Source: Streptomyces sp. NBC_01233 (lineage in GTDB: Bacteria; Actinomycetota; Actinomycetes; Streptomycetales; Streptomycetaceae). From it: a DNA stretch of 64,000 nt. The DNA is taken from assembly GCF_035989305.1 (NCBI RefSeq), contig NZ_CP108514.1, positions 2,604,501 through 2,668,500 on the forward strand, written 5' to 3'. Shown here one piece after another: positions 28,140 through 37,375 of this stretch; position 1 is the first letter of the stretch, and the number at the start of each line of letters is the position of its first letter. Below the pieces are notes generated by a model. That model saw nothing but the letters and a program-made list of their open reading frames with translations. It ran no database searches and was not told the origin of the DNA. A program made the translations under genes and the position numbers.

Positions 28140-29801
28140 GTGACCAGTCATCTCATCCCTTCTCAGACCCCGGCGACTCCCCGTCGCCGTACGGTCGTTC
28201 TCGCCGCCGCGGCCACGGCCGCGCTGGCCCCGCTGACCTCGCTCGGCGCCTCGGCGGCCCACGCGGCGCAGGCCGCGCCCTCCTTCCTGCACGGCGTCGC
28301 CTCGGGCGACCCGCTGCCCGACGGGGTCCTGCTGTGGACCCGCGTCACCCCGACCCCCGAGGCCGTACCCGGCTCCGGCCTCGGCCCGGCCACCCAGGTG
28401 AGCTGGGAGGTGGCCTCGGACCAGGCCTTCTCCCGCATCGTCGGTTCCGGCACCGTCACGGCGAGCGCCGCCACGGACCACACGGTCAAGGTGGACGTGC
28501 GCGGGCTGCAGCCGCAGACGCCCTACTGGTACCGGTTCACCTCCGGCGCCACCGTTTCCCCCGTCGGCCGCACGCTGACCACCCCGGGCCACGACGTGAC
28601 GACCTCGGGGGTCCGTTTCGGTGTGGTCTCCTGCGCCAACTGGGAGGCCGGCTACTTCTCCGCGTACCGCCACCTGGCCGCGCGCACCGATCTGCACGCG
28701 ATCCTGCACCTGGGCGACTACATCTACGAGTACCAGACCGGGGGCTACCCGGAGGAGAAGTACGTCGTGCGCCGGCACGAACCGCAGCACGAGATCGTCT
28801 CGCTGGCCGATTACCGCACGCGGCACGGCAAGTACAAGACGGACGGCGACCTGCAGGCGCTGCACCACGCGCACCCGGTCATCGCCATATGGGACGACCA
28901 CGAGTTCGCGAACGACACGTGGGCGGGCGGCGCCGAGAACCACACGCCGGACGCCGAGGGCGAGTGGGCGGCCCGCGCGGCCGCCGCCAAGCAGGCGTAC
29001 TTCGAGTGGATGCCCGTACGCACCTCCGTCGCGGGCACCGTCTACCGGCGGCTGCGCTTCGGCACCCTCGCCGATCTGCACCTGCTGGACCTGCGCTCCT
29101 TCCGTTCACAGCAGGCCAAGGTGGGCAGCGGCGCGGTGGACGACCCGGAGCGCACGATCACCGGGCGCGCCCAGCTGGACTGGCTCAAGTCGGGCCTCGC
29201 GGGCTCGAACGCGACCTGGAAGCTGGTCGGCACCTCGGTGATGATCTCGCCGGTGGCCTTCGGCTCGCTGCCCGCGCACCTGCTGCAGCCGCTGGCCAAG
29301 CTCCTCGGCCTGCCCGAGGGCGGCATAGCGGTCAACGTGGACCAGTGGGACGGGTACACCGACGACCGCAAGGAGCTGCTGGGCCACCTCAAGGACCGGA
29401 ACGTCAAGAACACCGTGTTCCTGACCGGCGACATCCACATGGCGTGGGCCAACGAGGTCCCGGTGAACATGGCCACCTACCCGGGCTCGGGGACCGCCGC
29501 GACCGAGTTCGTCGTCACCTCGGTGACCTCCGACAACATCGACGACATCCTGCACGTGCCCGCGGACACCGCCTCGCTGGTCGCCGAGACGGCCGTCAAG
29601 GCCGCCAACTGGCACGTGAAGTGGCTCGACATGGACGCGCACGGATACGGGGTGCTGGACGTGACCGCGGAACGCTCGCAGATGGACTACTACGTGGTGT
29701 CCGACAAGCGCCGGCAGGACGCCACGGCCGCGTGGACCCGCTCCTACCGGACCCTGAACGGGACGCAGAAGGTGGAGCGGTCGTACCAACCCGTCCGCTG
29801 A
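28140..29801 (+). CDS. phoD: Alkaline phosphatase D, secreted
   Basis: A 553-residue PhoD-family phosphodiesterase/phosphatase. The N-terminus [19 protein letters not shown] is a twin-arginine-type signal, cleaved near ASAAHAAQA. The mature part starts [20 protein letters not shown], a PhoD hallmark. Metal and active-site segments are [42 protein letters not shown] and [15 protein letters not shown]. It should release phosphate from extracellular esters. In Streptomyces, phoD genes belong to the PhoP regulon. Terminators bound the gene on both sides. Confidence 0.95.
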   Translation: MTSHLIPSQTPATPRRRTVVLAAAATAALAPLTSLGASAAHAAQAAPSFLHGVASGDPLPDGVLLWTRVTPTPEAVPGSGLGPATQVSWEVASDQAFSRIVGSGTVTASAATDHTVKVDVRGLQPQTPYWYRFTSGATVSPVGRTLTTPGHDVTTSGVRFGVVSCANWEAGYFSAYRHLAARTDLHAILHLGDYIYEYQTGGYPEEKYVVRRHEPQHEIVSLADYRTRHGKYKTDGDLQALHHAHPVIAIWDDHEFANDTWAGGAENHTPDAEGEWAARAAAAKQAYFEWMPVRTSVAGTVYRRLRFGTLADLHLLDLRSFRSQQAKVGSGAVDDPERTITGRAQLDWLKSGLAGSNATWKLVGTSVMISPVAFGSLPAHLLQPLAKLLGLPEGGIAVNVDQWDGYTDDRKELLGHLKDRNVKNTVFLTGDIHMAWANEVPVNMATYPGSGTAATEFVVTSVTSDNIDDILHVPADTASLVAETAVKAANWHVKWLDMDAHGYGVLDVTAERSQMDYYVVSDKRRQDATAAWTRSYRTLNGTQKVERSYQPVR

Positions 29802-29830
29802 TTCACCTGATTGACCGTCAATTCTCCTGA

Positions 29831-29868
29831 CACATGGGGCGCCTGGTACATACCAGGCGCCCCATGTG
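29831..29868 (+). terminator. Terminator after phoD
   Basis: A perfect 18-bp inverted repeat, CACATGGGGCGCCTGGTA (29831-29848) with its complement 29851-29868, followed by CGTTTCTC. Confidence 0.85.
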
Positions 29869-29901
29869 CGTTTCTCGCAACAAATCTTTTACGCAAGACA
29901 C

Positions 29902-29932
29902 TTGACCTGAATATGTCATGCACACATAAGCT
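29902..29932 (+). promoter_or_regulatory. Candidate promoter of the metalloprotease gene
   Basis: TTGACC (29902-29907) and TAAGCT (29927-29932) lie 19 bp apart; CATAAG at 17 bp is an alternative -10. The stretch is unusually AT-rich for this window. A short inverted repeat CTGAAG-(6)-CTTCAG (29942-29959) follows in the 5' leader. The start has GAGGAG at 29989-29994. Confidence 0.5.
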
Positions 29933-29999
29933 TCCCGCCAGCTGAAGAAGATCCTTCAGGCCATCACCCCCCACCACCCCCCACCCGCGAGGAGCACAC

Positions 30000-30998
30000 G
30001 TGCGCGCAATTGCCCGCATATCCCCCCTTCTTCGCCGCCGCCTGATGGGCACGGCGGTTCTGGCCGGAACCCTGGCCTTCACTCCGCTCGCGGCCCCCAC
30101 CACGCTCGCGGCAGCCAAGACCCCCGCCGAACTGTGCGCCGAGCAGCCCGCCGCCGCCGGCGCGGCCAACGCCCGCGTGACCCGCGCCCACGACGAGCAC
30201 GCGGACGAGCCCAACGAGGTCACCGACGCCCAGGCGAAGGCCATGGACGCCGACCTCAAGGCAAAGCTGGACAAGGCCCTCAAGAACCAGCCGCAGCGCA
30301 GCCTGGCGGCCGCCGAGGCCGTCGTGAACATCCCCGTGTACTTCCACGTCGTGCACTCCGGCACCACGGGCAAGCTGTCGGCCACGGACATCAACAACCA
30401 GCTGTCGGTCCTCAACGCGGCTTACAGCGGCCAGGGCACCGGCAACGTCAACACGAACTTCCAGTTCACCCTTGCGGCCACCGACTACACGGACAACGCC
30501 TCTTGGTACAACCTGGCCTCCGGCTCCCAGGCCGAGAAGGACATGAAGAACACCCTGCGCAAGGGTGGCCCGGGCGCGCTCAACTTCTACACCGCCAAGC
30601 TCTCCGGCGGCCTGCTGGGCTGGGCGACGTTCCCGACCTCGTACAACTCCGCCCCCAAGATGGACGGCGTGGTCGTGCTGGACAGCTCGCTGCCCGGCGG
30701 CTCCGCGGCCAACTACAACGAGGGTGACACCGCGACCCACGAGGTCGGCCACTGGATGGGGCTCTACCACACCTTCCAGGGCGGCTGTAACGGCAACGGC
30801 GACTACGTCTCCGACACCCCGGCCGAGAAGAGCGCCGCGTACGAGTGCCCGACCGGGCGCGACAGCTGCGCGAGCAAGCCCGGCGCCGACCCGATCCGCA
30901 ACTTCATGGACTACACGTACGACTCCTGCATGTACCAGTTCACCGCCGGCCAGGTGGCCCGCATGAGCAGCAGCTGGACCGCGTACCGCGCCGGCTGA
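30000..30998 (+). CDS. Secreted zinc metalloprotease, M43 (pappalysin-like)
   Basis: A 332-residue pre-pro-protease. The signal peptide has basic [17 protein letters not shown] and then a hydrophobic stretch ending near LAAAKT. The Zn site [13 protein letters not shown] fits the metzincin pattern HExxHxxGxxH. The Met-turn region is [16 protein letters not shown], typical of M43. Cysteines in the C-terminal part suggest disulfides. Residues of about 35-105 form a charged helical pro-region. It probably degrades extracellular protein. GTG start with good ribosome-binding site. Confidence 0.92.
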   Translation: MRAIARISPLLRRRLMGTAVLAGTLAFTPLAAPTTLAAAKTPAELCAEQPAAAGAANARVTRAHDEHADEPNEVTDAQAKAMDADLKAKLDKALKNQPQRSLAAAEAVVNIPVYFHVVHSGTTGKLSATDINNQLSVLNAAYSGQGTGNVNTNFQFTLAATDYTDNASWYNLASGSQAEKDMKNTLRKGGPGALNFYTAKLSGGLLGWATFPTSYNSAPKMDGVVVLDSSLPGGSAANYNEGDTATHEVGHWMGLYHTFQGGCNGNGDYVSDTPAEKSAAYECPTGRDSCASKPGADPIRNFMDYTYDSCMYQFTAGQVARMSSSWTAYRAG

Positions 30999-31020
30999 CC
31001 TCGGCGACGAGGCTGAAGAC

Positions 31021-31054
31021 AAGGGCACGGTCGGCATCTGCCGGCCGTGCCCTT
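31021..31054. terminator. Bidirectional terminator between convergent genes
   Basis: A stem of about 16 bp: AAGGGCACGG pairs with CCGTGCCCTT, continued by CGGCA/TGCCG after one T-G pair, with a 2-base loop. It separates the metalloprotease gene from the convergent hydrolase gene. Confidence 0.8.
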
Positions 31055-31067
31055 GCCCTTGCCCTGT

Positions 31068-31099
31068 CCGTACCGCCTACAGGCCGTACCGCCTACAGG
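31068..31099. repeat. Exact 16-bp tandem duplication over a stop codon
   Basis: CCGTACCGCCTACAGG occurs twice with no spacer (31068-31083 and 31084-31099). The second copy contains the stop codon of the hydrolase gene (31093-31095). Gain or loss of one copy leaves the protein end intact. Confidence 0.9.
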
Positions 31100-31662
31100 C
31101 TGTCGAGGAAGCCGATCGCGACCTTCCACAACTGCTCGGCGGCCTCCGCGTCGTAGTCGTCCAGGTCCGGGTCGGTGAACAGGTGCCCGGCACCCGGGTA
31201 GCTGTGGACCTCCACGTCCGCCCCGGCCCGCTGCATCCGCAGGTACCAGGCGGTCAGCCAGTCGTGCGGCTCGAAGGGATCCGGGTCCGCGATGTGCAGC
31301 TGCACCGGCAGCTCGTCCACCGAGGCGCCCTCCTCCAGGTCCGCCGTCCCGTGCAGGAGCAGCAGCCCGCGCGCCTTCTCGTCGGCCATCGCCAGGTGCT
31401 GGGCGACGGAGCCGCCGAAGGAGAAGCCCGCGTAGACCAGGCCCTGGTCGGAGTGGGGGGCGGCGGCCAGCACCGCGCGCTTCAGCAGTTCGTCACGGCC
31501 GATCTCGTCCTGGTGGGCCATGCCCTCCTCGACGGTCTCGAAGGTGCGTCCCTCGAAGAGATCCGGCACCTGGACCTGGTGCCCGGCCGCGCGCAGCCGG
31601 TCGGCCGCCGCGTGCACCGCGGGCCGCAGCCCGTACGTCGAATGGAAAAGCATGATGTTCAT
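31093..31662 (-). CDS. Dienelactone hydrolase-like alpha/beta hydrolase
   Basis: A 189-residue small alpha/beta hydrolase. The nucleophile elbow is YAGFSFGGSVAQ, with Ser where classical dienelactone hydrolases have Cys. The Asp is probably in HIADPDPFEPHDW and the His in SYPGAGHLFTDPD. Substrate unknown. GGAGG is only 1 base from the ATG at 31662 but 10 bases from a second in-frame ATG at 31653 (MLFHSTYGLRP), so the true start may be three codons later. It is convergent with the protease gene. Confidence 0.88.
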   Translation of the reverse strand: MNIMLFHSTYGLRPAVHAAADRLRAAGHQVQVPDLFEGRTFETVEEGMAHQDEIGRDELLKRAVLAAAPHSDQGLVYAGFSFGGSVAQHLAMADEKARGLLLLHGTADLEEGASVDELPVQLHIADPDPFEPHDWLTAWYLRMQRAGADVEVHSYPGAGHLFTDPDLDDYDAEAAEQLWKVAIGFLDSL

Positions 31663-31726
31663 GCCTCCATCGTGCCAGCCGCCGAACGGAAGGTGCCCGC
31701 GGACCGCTTCCCGCTACGTTCGTCCC

Positions 31727-32776
31727 ATGGAGATGGAGAACTTCCTTCGCCCCGTCCTCGTCATCGGCGGCGCCCTGGTCGCCACCCTGATCGCGGGCTG
31801 GCTGCTGGACCTGCTGCTGCGCCGGGCCGACGCCCGGCACACCGAGACCCCGTTGTGGGGCCTGCTGCGCCGCTGCCGGCTGCCCTTCCAGGTGGTGCTC
31901 TGCGCCTCGCTGCTCAGAGGCTCCTACCGCTGGGCGGGGGTCCTGCCCGACCACCCCTTCGGCGTCGGCCGCTTCCTCACCCTGGTGCTGATCGCCTCCG
32001 TGGCCTGGCTGGCGGTGCGCATCGCGACCGCCGCCGTCGACTCGGCGTACGCGCGCTACGCCGCGGCGACCGAGGACGATGCCCGGGTCCGCCGGGTCCG
32101 CACCCAGGTCACGCTGATCCAGCGGGTGGTCACGGCGGTGGTGGTCGTGGTCGCCGTGGCGGCGATGCTGCTGACCTTCCCCCCGATGCGTACGTTCGGC
32201 GCCTCGATGCTGGCCTCGGCGGGCGTCCTCGGCATCGTGGTGGGCATCGCCGCCCAGGCCTCGCTCGGCAACCTCTTCGCCGGCCTGCAGATCGCCTTCG
32301 GCGACACCGTCCGCATCGGCGACACGGTGGTGGTCGACAAGGAATGGGGCCGGGTCGAGGAGATCACCCTGACCTTCCTGACCGTCCGCACCTGGGACGA
32401 GCGCCGCATCACGATGCCGGTCTCGTACTTCACGAGCAAGCCCTACGAGAACTGGTCGCGCGGCGGCGCGCAGATGACCGGCACGGTCTTCTGGCACCTG
32501 GACCACAGGGCACCGCTCGCCCTGATGCGGGAGCAGCTCCAGGAAATCCTGAAGGAACTCCCGGAGTGGGACGGCCGCGGCGGCGGCCTGGCCGTGACGG
32601 ACACCACACCGCACACCGTCCAGGTCCGCGCGGTGGTCACGGCGAAGGACGCGGACGACCTGTGGACCCTCCGCTGCGCGGTCCGCGAACGCCTGATCGA
32701 CTGGCTCGTCACCCACCACCCCTACGCCCTCCCCCGCGTCACCACCGCCGAAGCCGCCCCGAGGCCGGAGGCCTGA
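31727..32776 (+). CDS. MscS-type mechanosensitive channel
   Basis: A 349-residue membrane protein. Four hydrophobic segments come first, then the pore helix and beta-domain of MscS: MLASAGVLGIVVGIAAQASL, then GNLFAGLQIAFGDTVRIGDT and EWGRVEEITLTFLTVRTWDE, and RITMPVSYFTSKPYENWSR. It should open on membrane tension to release osmolytes. TACGTT (31715-31720) lies 6 bp before the ATG, suggesting a leaderless transcript. The C-terminal tail is Ala/Pro-rich. Confidence 0.93.
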   Translation: MEMENFLRPVLVIGGALVATLIAGWLLDLLLRRADARHTETPLWGLLRRCRLPFQVVLCASLLRGSYRWAGVLPDHPFGVGRFLTLVLIASVAWLAVRIATAAVDSAYARYAAATEDDARVRRVRTQVTLIQRVVTAVVVVVAVAAMLLTFPPMRTFGASMLASAGVLGIVVGIAAQASLGNLFAGLQIAFGDTVRIGDTVVVDKEWGRVEEITLTFLTVRTWDERRITMPVSYFTSKPYENWSRGGAQMTGTVFWHLDHRAPLALMREQLQEILKELPEWDGRGGGLAVTDTTPHTVQVRAVVTAKDADDLWTLRCAVRERLIDWLVTHHPYALPRVTTAEAAPRPEA

Positions 32777-32816
32777 CGCCCGGCTCGGGCGGGGCGCGGG
32801 GTGTCGCTGCGCTGAG

Positions 32817-33010
32817 CTGTCCCCGCCCCGCCCTTCCTCCTCCCCCAGACTTCGCCCGGGAGGGGCCCCCACCCGGGCTCTGCCCGGACCCGGTCCTCAA
32901 ACGCCGGACAGGCTGGAACTTCCAGCCCCGCCGACGCGGAGTCCGGGGCGGAGCCCCGATCCTTCAGCCCCGCCGGCGTTCGAGGCGCGGGGGCCGGGGG
33001 CGGAGCCCCG
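32817..33010. repeat. Composite dispersed repeat array
   Basis: Starts with CTGTCCCCGCCCCGCCCTTC, then a TCCCCCAG element, then CCTCAAACGCCGGA and two CAGCCCCGCCG units ending GGGGCGGAGCCCC. The first 100 bases are related to those at 47171-47270, so the array is a composite copied as a block. It fills the 256-bp gap between convergent genes; nothing else is seen there. Confidence 0.8.
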
Positions 33011-33032
33011 GGAAGCGGCGCTCGGCCATGGC

Positions 33033-34424
33033 TCAGAACGTCAGCCGGAACAGGGCGCCGCCGCCCGGGGCGGGTTCGGCCACCAGCTCGGCCCCGTGCG
33101 CCCGCGCGATCTGCCGTGCCATGGCAAGGCCCAGCCCCGACCCCGGCAGGGCCCGCGCGGCCCCCGCCCGGTAGAACCGGTCGAAGACGTACGGCAGGTC
33201 CTGCTCCGCGATCCCGGGCCCGTGGTCCCGTACGGTCACCTCCGGCCCCGTGCCGACGACGGCCAGCTCCACCTCCACCGGCAGCCCGGCAGGGCTGAAC
33301 TTCGCCGCGTTGTCCAGCAGGTTCGACAGCAGCCGGCTGAGCCGCGCCGGCACCCCCGGCACGACCACCGCCCCCCGCGCCACCCGCACCCGGAACTCCA
33401 CCGCCGGCCAGTGCGCCCGCGCCGCGTCCACCCCGTGCCGCACCAGCGCGTCCAGCCGTACCTGCTCCACCAGCGGCGTCGGTTCCTCGTCCCGCGCCAG
33501 CTCGATCAGGTCGTTCACCAGTCCCGTCACCTCCCGCAGCTGCCGCCCCAGCGCGGCCGACGCCCGCTCGCGCTGCGCGACGGTCAGCCGGTCGGCCTTC
33601 GCCAGCAGCTCCGCGTTGGTCCGCAGCGCCGTCAGCGGGGTCCGCAGCTCGTGCGAGGCGTCCGCGACCAGCCGGCGCTGGGCGGTGACGGACTGCTCCA
33701 GCTCGCCGAGCATGGTGTTGAAGCTCCCGGCCAGCCGGGTGATCTCGTCCTCCCGCCCGGAGGGCCCCGGCGGCGGGAGTTCGATCCGGTGCCGCGGGTC
33801 CCTGGTCGCCGCGATCCGCTCGGCCGTCGCCGTGAGCCGGGTCACGGGTGCGAGGCCGGTCCGGGAAACCCAGTAGCCCAGTACGGCGGCGAGCAGCACC
33901 CCGGCCGCCGCCGTCAGGACGAGCCACCGGGCGGCCTCCGCGATGCCGGACTCCACCGTGTCGGCGCGCAGGGCCACCTGGAGGGCCCGCCCCTCGGCGT
34001 AGTCGGTGGTGAGCATCCGTGCGGGGTGTCCGGCCACCGTGATGTTCGTGTAGTAGGGGGCCCGCGCCGCGTCGGCGACCTCCCGCGCGGCCGGGTCCAC
34101 GGGGAGCAGTCCCGGCGCACGGGGGTCCTTGGCCGGGTCGGCCGCCACCACCTCGGCGCACGCGGGGGCGGCCAGGAAGCGGCACTCCCCGGCCAGCGTG
34201 CCCGGCGCCTCGCCCGGGTTGCGCTGCGCGGCGAGCCGGGCGGACTGGGTCAGGCTGAGGTCGAGCTGCCGGTAGAGCGCGGACCGTACGACGAGGAAGG
34301 CGGCGGCGCACACCACCACGGCCACGAAGGCCACGGCGGCGGTGACGGCCAGTGCCAGCCGGGTCCGCAGCGGCCGTCGCCGTCTCCAGGCGGCGCCGAG
34401 CCCCCGGCGCCCCGATCCGCTCAC
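33033..34424 (-). CDS. Sensor histidine kinase
   Basis: A 463-residue membrane kinase. TM1 is about residues 21-47, the extracytoplasmic sensor about 48-165, TM2 about 166-184, then HAMP. The H-box is [16 protein letters not shown] with His258, followed by the N-box [16 protein letters not shown] and the G-boxes [13 protein letters not shown] and [13 protein letters not shown]. The sensor has two Cys ([12 protein letters not shown]), a possible disulfide. The GTG overlaps the response-regulator stop (GTGA). The signal is unknown. Confidence 0.94.
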   Translation of the reverse strand: MSGSGRRGLGAAWRRRRPLRTRLALAVTAAVAFVAVVVCAAAFLVVRSALYRQLDLSLTQSARLAAQRNPGEAPGTLAGECRFLAAPACAEVVAADPAKDPRAPGLLPVDPAAREVADAARAPYYTNITVAGHPARMLTTDYAEGRALQVALRADTVESGIAEAARWLVLTAAAGVLLAAVLGYWVSRTGLAPVTRLTATAERIAATRDPRHRIELPPPGPSGREDEITRLAGSFNTMLGELEQSVTAQRRLVADASHELRTPLTALRTNAELLAKADRLTVAQRERASAALGRQLREVTGLVNDLIELARDEEPTPLVEQVRLDALVRHGVDAARAHWPAVEFRVRVARGAVVVPGVPARLSRLLSNLLDNAAKFSPAGLPVEVELAVVGTGPEVTVRDHGPGIAEQDLPYVFDRFYRAGAARALPGSGLGLAMARQIARAHGAELVAEPAPGGGALFRLTF

Positions 34425-35116
34425 GCCGCGTCCAGCCGGTAGCCGACCCCGTGCACGGTGTGGACCAGCCGGGGCTCGCCCCCGGCCTCCAGCTTCCGCC
34501 GCAGGTAGCCGACGTAGACGGCGAGGGAGTTGGAGTCCGGCCCGAAGTCCCGCCCCCACACCAGCTCCAGGATCACCTCGCGCGGCAGCACCTGGCCGGG
34601 GTGGCGCAGGAGCAGCTCCAGCAGCGCGGCCTCGGTCCGGCTGAACTCCAGCGGCCGCCCGCCCCGCCGCCCGGTCCGCGTCCCGGGGTCCAGGACGAGG
34701 TCGTCGAAGCCCAGCGGGCCCGCTCCGGCCGGGTCGGGCGCGGCCCGCCGCAGCAGTGCCCGTACCCGTGCGATCAGCTCGTCCAGTGCGAACGGCTTGA
34801 CGAGGTAGTCGTCGGCCCCGGCCTCCAGCCCGTCGACGCGTTCGCTGACGGAGTCCAGCGCGGTCAGCACGAGGACGGGCGTGCGGTCACCCATCGCCCG
34901 CAGCTGCCGGCACACCCCGAGCCCGTCGAGCACCGGCATCATCACGTCGAGCACGACGGCGTCCGGCTCCCAGGCCGCCACCTCGGACAGCGCGGCCAGT
35001 CCGTCCGCCGCTCCGCGCACCTCGTACCCCTCGACGGCCAGGCCGTCCTCCACGGCGGCGCGCACCTCGGGCTCGTCGTCGACCACCAGGATCCGATGCC
35101 TGTTCAGGGAGCTCAT
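34421..35116 (-). CDS. OmpR-family response regulator
   Basis: A 231-residue regulator. The receiver has the acidic pair in VVDDEP (Asp13/14), the phosphoacceptor Asp57 in VVLDVMMP, and the Lys in [10 protein letters not shown]. The C-terminal winged helix contains [20 protein letters not shown] and [20 protein letters not shown]. It is partner to the kinase downstream. The likely binding site is the direct repeat in its own upstream region, shared with the divergent MurG2 gene. Confidence 0.94.
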   Translation of the reverse strand: MSSLNRHRILVVDDEPEVRAAVEDGLAVEGYEVRGAADGLAALSEVAAWEPDAVVLDVMMPVLDGLGVCRQLRAMGDRTPVLVLTALDSVSERVDGLEAGADDYLVKPFALDELIARVRALLRRAAPDPAGAGPLGFDDLVLDPGTRTGRRGGRPLEFSRTEAALLELLLRHPGQVLPREVILELVWGRDFGPDSNSLAVYVGYLRRKLEAGGEPRLVHTVHGVGYRLDAA

Positions 35117-35145
35117 GGGGCAAAGCCTGCCAAAGGCTTGGCCGT

Positions 35146-35167
35146 GAACCTCTTAGAACGTTCTTAG
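35146..35167. promoter_or_regulatory. Direct repeat, candidate response-regulator site
   Basis: On the minus strand CTAAGAACGTT is followed directly by CTAAGAGGTTC, two 11-bp units sharing CTAAGA. An 11-bp period is what OmpR-family dimers usually bind. It lies 30 bp before the regulator ATG and 23 bp before the divergent MurG2 start, so it could control both. Confidence 0.5.
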
Positions 35168-35189
35168 GGCGCACCGGGAGGGTGCGGCC

Positions 35190-36380
35190 ATGACCACTCG
35201 ACACACACCTGACACCACCGCGGCCCTGTCCGTCGTGATCGGTGCGGGCGGCACCGGCGGCCACATCTACCCGGGGCTCGCCCTCGCCGAGGCCCTGCGC
35301 GCGGCCGTCCCCGGCGCCGTGGTCTCGTTCATCGGGACCGAGCGGGGCCTGGAGACCGAGCTGATCCCGGGCGCCGGCTACCGCCTGCACACCGTCGACA
35401 TGATCCCCTTCGATCCGGCGCTGGGCGCGAAGCGGTACCTGCTGCCCGCGGCCCTGCTGCGCTCGGCGCACCAGGCCCGTGCCGTGATCCGGGCGCAGGG
35501 CGCGCACGCCGTCGTCGGCATGGGCGGCTATCCGAGCGCGCCGGCCGTGCTCGGCGCCCGGCTGGCGGGGCTGCCCGCCGTGATCCACGAGTCGAACGCC
35601 GTACCGGGACGCGCCAACCAGTTCGCGGCCCGGCTCACCCCGCACGTCGCGGTGGCCTTCAACCGCAGCCGCGTCCATCTGGCTGGCGGCGACCGGGCGC
35701 TGACGACGGGAATGCCGATCTCCGCGGCCCTGGCCGGGCTCGCGGAACTGGCCGGACCGGAGCGCGTCGCGCTGCGCGCCGAGGCCCGGCGGGCCCTGCG
35801 GGTCCCCGCGGGCCGGCGGCTGGTGGTCTTCAACGGAGGCAGCCTGGGCGCCGTCCGCCTGACCGGGGCCGCGGTCGCGCTGGCCCGGCTCTGGCAGGGG
35901 CGTGACGACGTACAGCTGCTGGTCAAGACGGGGCCGGCGGCGCTGGACGACGCCCTCGCCGACCTCGCGGCCTCCGGAGGGCGCCGGATCGCACGGGCCG
36001 TGCCGTACCTGGACCGGATGGACCTGGTGTACGCGGCCGCCGACCTGGTGGTGTGCCGGGCCGGGTCGGCGACGGTGGCGGAGCTGGCGGCGACCGGTGT
36101 CCCGGCGGTGCTCGTCCCCTACCCCCACGCCCCCGGCGACCATCAGACCCACAACGCCCGGGTGCTGTCCGACGCGGGCGCCGGGCTGCTGCTGCCCGAC
36201 GCGGAGACCACCGCCGAACGCCTCGGCGATCTCATCGGCCCGCTGCTGGCCGATCCGGTCCGGCTGGCCTCGATGGCCGGCGCCGCCGACCCCGGCCCGC
36301 ACGCGCGGGCCGCCGACCTGCTGGCCGCGGAAGTCCTCCGCGTCGCCGGCGTCCGCCTCCCCACCCTGGAGCACGCATGA
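35190..36380 (+). CDS. Second MurG-like glycosyltransferase (GT28 family)
   Basis: A 396-residue paralogue of the cell-wall MurG, whose own gene is at 53851. N-domain: [52 protein letters not shown] and HESNAVPGRANQ. C-domain: FNGGSLGAVRLTGA, VVCRAGSATVAELAATGVPA and PYPHAPGDHQTHNARVL. The GGS(L/Q)GA and UDP-binding regions are intact, so it probably transfers GlcNAc or a related sugar from a UDP donor to a lipid-linked acceptor. The PYPHAPGDHQTHNAR segment is closer to Firmicutes MurG than to the dcw copy ([14 protein letters not shown]). It overlaps the next gene by ATGA. Confidence 0.9.
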   Translation: MTTRHTPDTTAALSVVIGAGGTGGHIYPGLALAEALRAAVPGAVVSFIGTERGLETELIPGAGYRLHTVDMIPFDPALGAKRYLLPAALLRSAHQARAVIRAQGAHAVVGMGGYPSAPAVLGARLAGLPAVIHESNAVPGRANQFAARLTPHVAVAFNRSRVHLAGGDRALTTGMPISAALAGLAELAGPERVALRAEARRALRVPAGRRLVVFNGGSLGAVRLTGAAVALARLWQGRDDVQLLVKTGPAALDDALADLAASGGRRIARAVPYLDRMDLVYAAADLVVCRAGSATVAELAATGVPAVLVPYPHAPGDHQTHNARVLSDAGAGLLLPDAETTAERLGDLIGPLLADPVRLASMAGAADPGPHARAADLLAAEVLRVAGVRLPTLEHA

Positions 36381-37375
36381 CCCTGAACTGGAACGACCGC
36401 ACCGTCCTCGTCACCGGCGCCGAGGGGTTCATCGGCTCGACGCTGGTGGACCTGCTCGTGGCCCGCGGCGCCCGGGTGCGCGCCTTCGTGCACTACAAGC
36501 CGTACGCGGAGAAGGGCCACCTGGCGCGCTACCTCGCGGACCCGGACGGCCCAGTGGAGATGTGGGCGGGAGACGTCCGCGACGCGGGCCGCGTCAGCGA
36601 CGCGGTCGCCGGCTGCGACACCGTCTTCCACCTGGCGGCGCTGATCGGGATCCCGTACAGCTACGCCTCGCCGGGCGCGTACGTGCAGACGAACGTCACC
36701 GGCACGGAGAACGTGGCGGAGGCGTGCCGCCGCCACGGCGTTCGCCGCCTGGTGCACACCTCCACGAGCGAGGTCTACGGGACGGCCCTGACGGCCCCGA
36801 TCTCCGAGGGCCACCCGCTCCAGCCGCAGTCCCCGTACTCCGCGTCGAAGATCGGTGCGGACATGATGGCGCTCTCCTTCCACCACGCCTTCGAACTGCC
36901 GGTGACGGTGGTGCGCCCCTTCAACACGTACGGCCCGCGCCAGTCGGCCCGCGCCGTGATCCCGACGATCCTGGCCCAGCTCCACGCGGGCTCGCGGGAG
37001 ATCCGCCTCGGCTCCCTCTCCCCCACCCGCGACTTCACGTACGTGACGGACACGGCTGCGGGCTTCCTCGCGGTGGCGGAGTGCGACCGGGCGCTGGGTG
37101 AGGTGGTCAACCTCGGCACGGGCGAGGAGATCTCCATCGGCGACCTGGCCCAGGCGCTGATCACCGCTTCGGGCCGGGCCGCGGAGGTGGTGGTGGACCC
37201 CTCCCGCCTGCGTCCCTCGGGCAGCGAGGTCCACCGCCTCCTCTCGGACAACACCCGCGCCCGCGACTGGGCGGGTTGGAAGCCCGAGGTCTCCCTGGCC
37301 GAGGGCCTGCGCCGGACCTCGGACTGGATCGCGGCGAACCCGCACCTCTTCGCCCCGGACCGCTACCAGGTCTAG
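36377..37375 (+). CDS. LegB-like NAD-dependent sugar-nucleotide 4,6-dehydratase/epimerase
   Basis: A 332-residue extended SDR. The NAD site is VLVTGAEGFIGSTLVDLL. The catalytic residues are in HTSTSEVYGTA and SPYSASKIGADMM (YxxxK). ALIGIPYSYASPGAY and VVRPFNTYGPRQSARAVIPT, then SLSPTRDFTYVTD, are close to the LegB type, which in other bacteria turns UDP-GlcNAc into a 4-keto-6-deoxy sugar for legionaminic acid-like products. No legionaminate synthase is nearby, so the end product is unknown. It is translationally coupled to the MurG-like gene. Confidence 0.88.
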   Translation: MTLNWNDRTVLVTGAEGFIGSTLVDLLVARGARVRAFVHYKPYAEKGHLARYLADPDGPVEMWAGDVRDAGRVSDAVAGCDTVFHLAALIGIPYSYASPGAYVQTNVTGTENVAEACRRHGVRRLVHTSTSEVYGTALTAPISEGHPLQPQSPYSASKIGADMMALSFHHAFELPVTVVRPFNTYGPRQSARAVIPTILAQLHAGSREIRLGSLSPTRDFTYVTDTAAGFLAVAECDRALGEVVNLGTGEEISIGDLAQALITASGRAAEVVVDPSRLRPSGSEVHRLLSDNTRARDWAGWKPEVSLAEGLRRTSDWIAANPHLFAPDRYQV

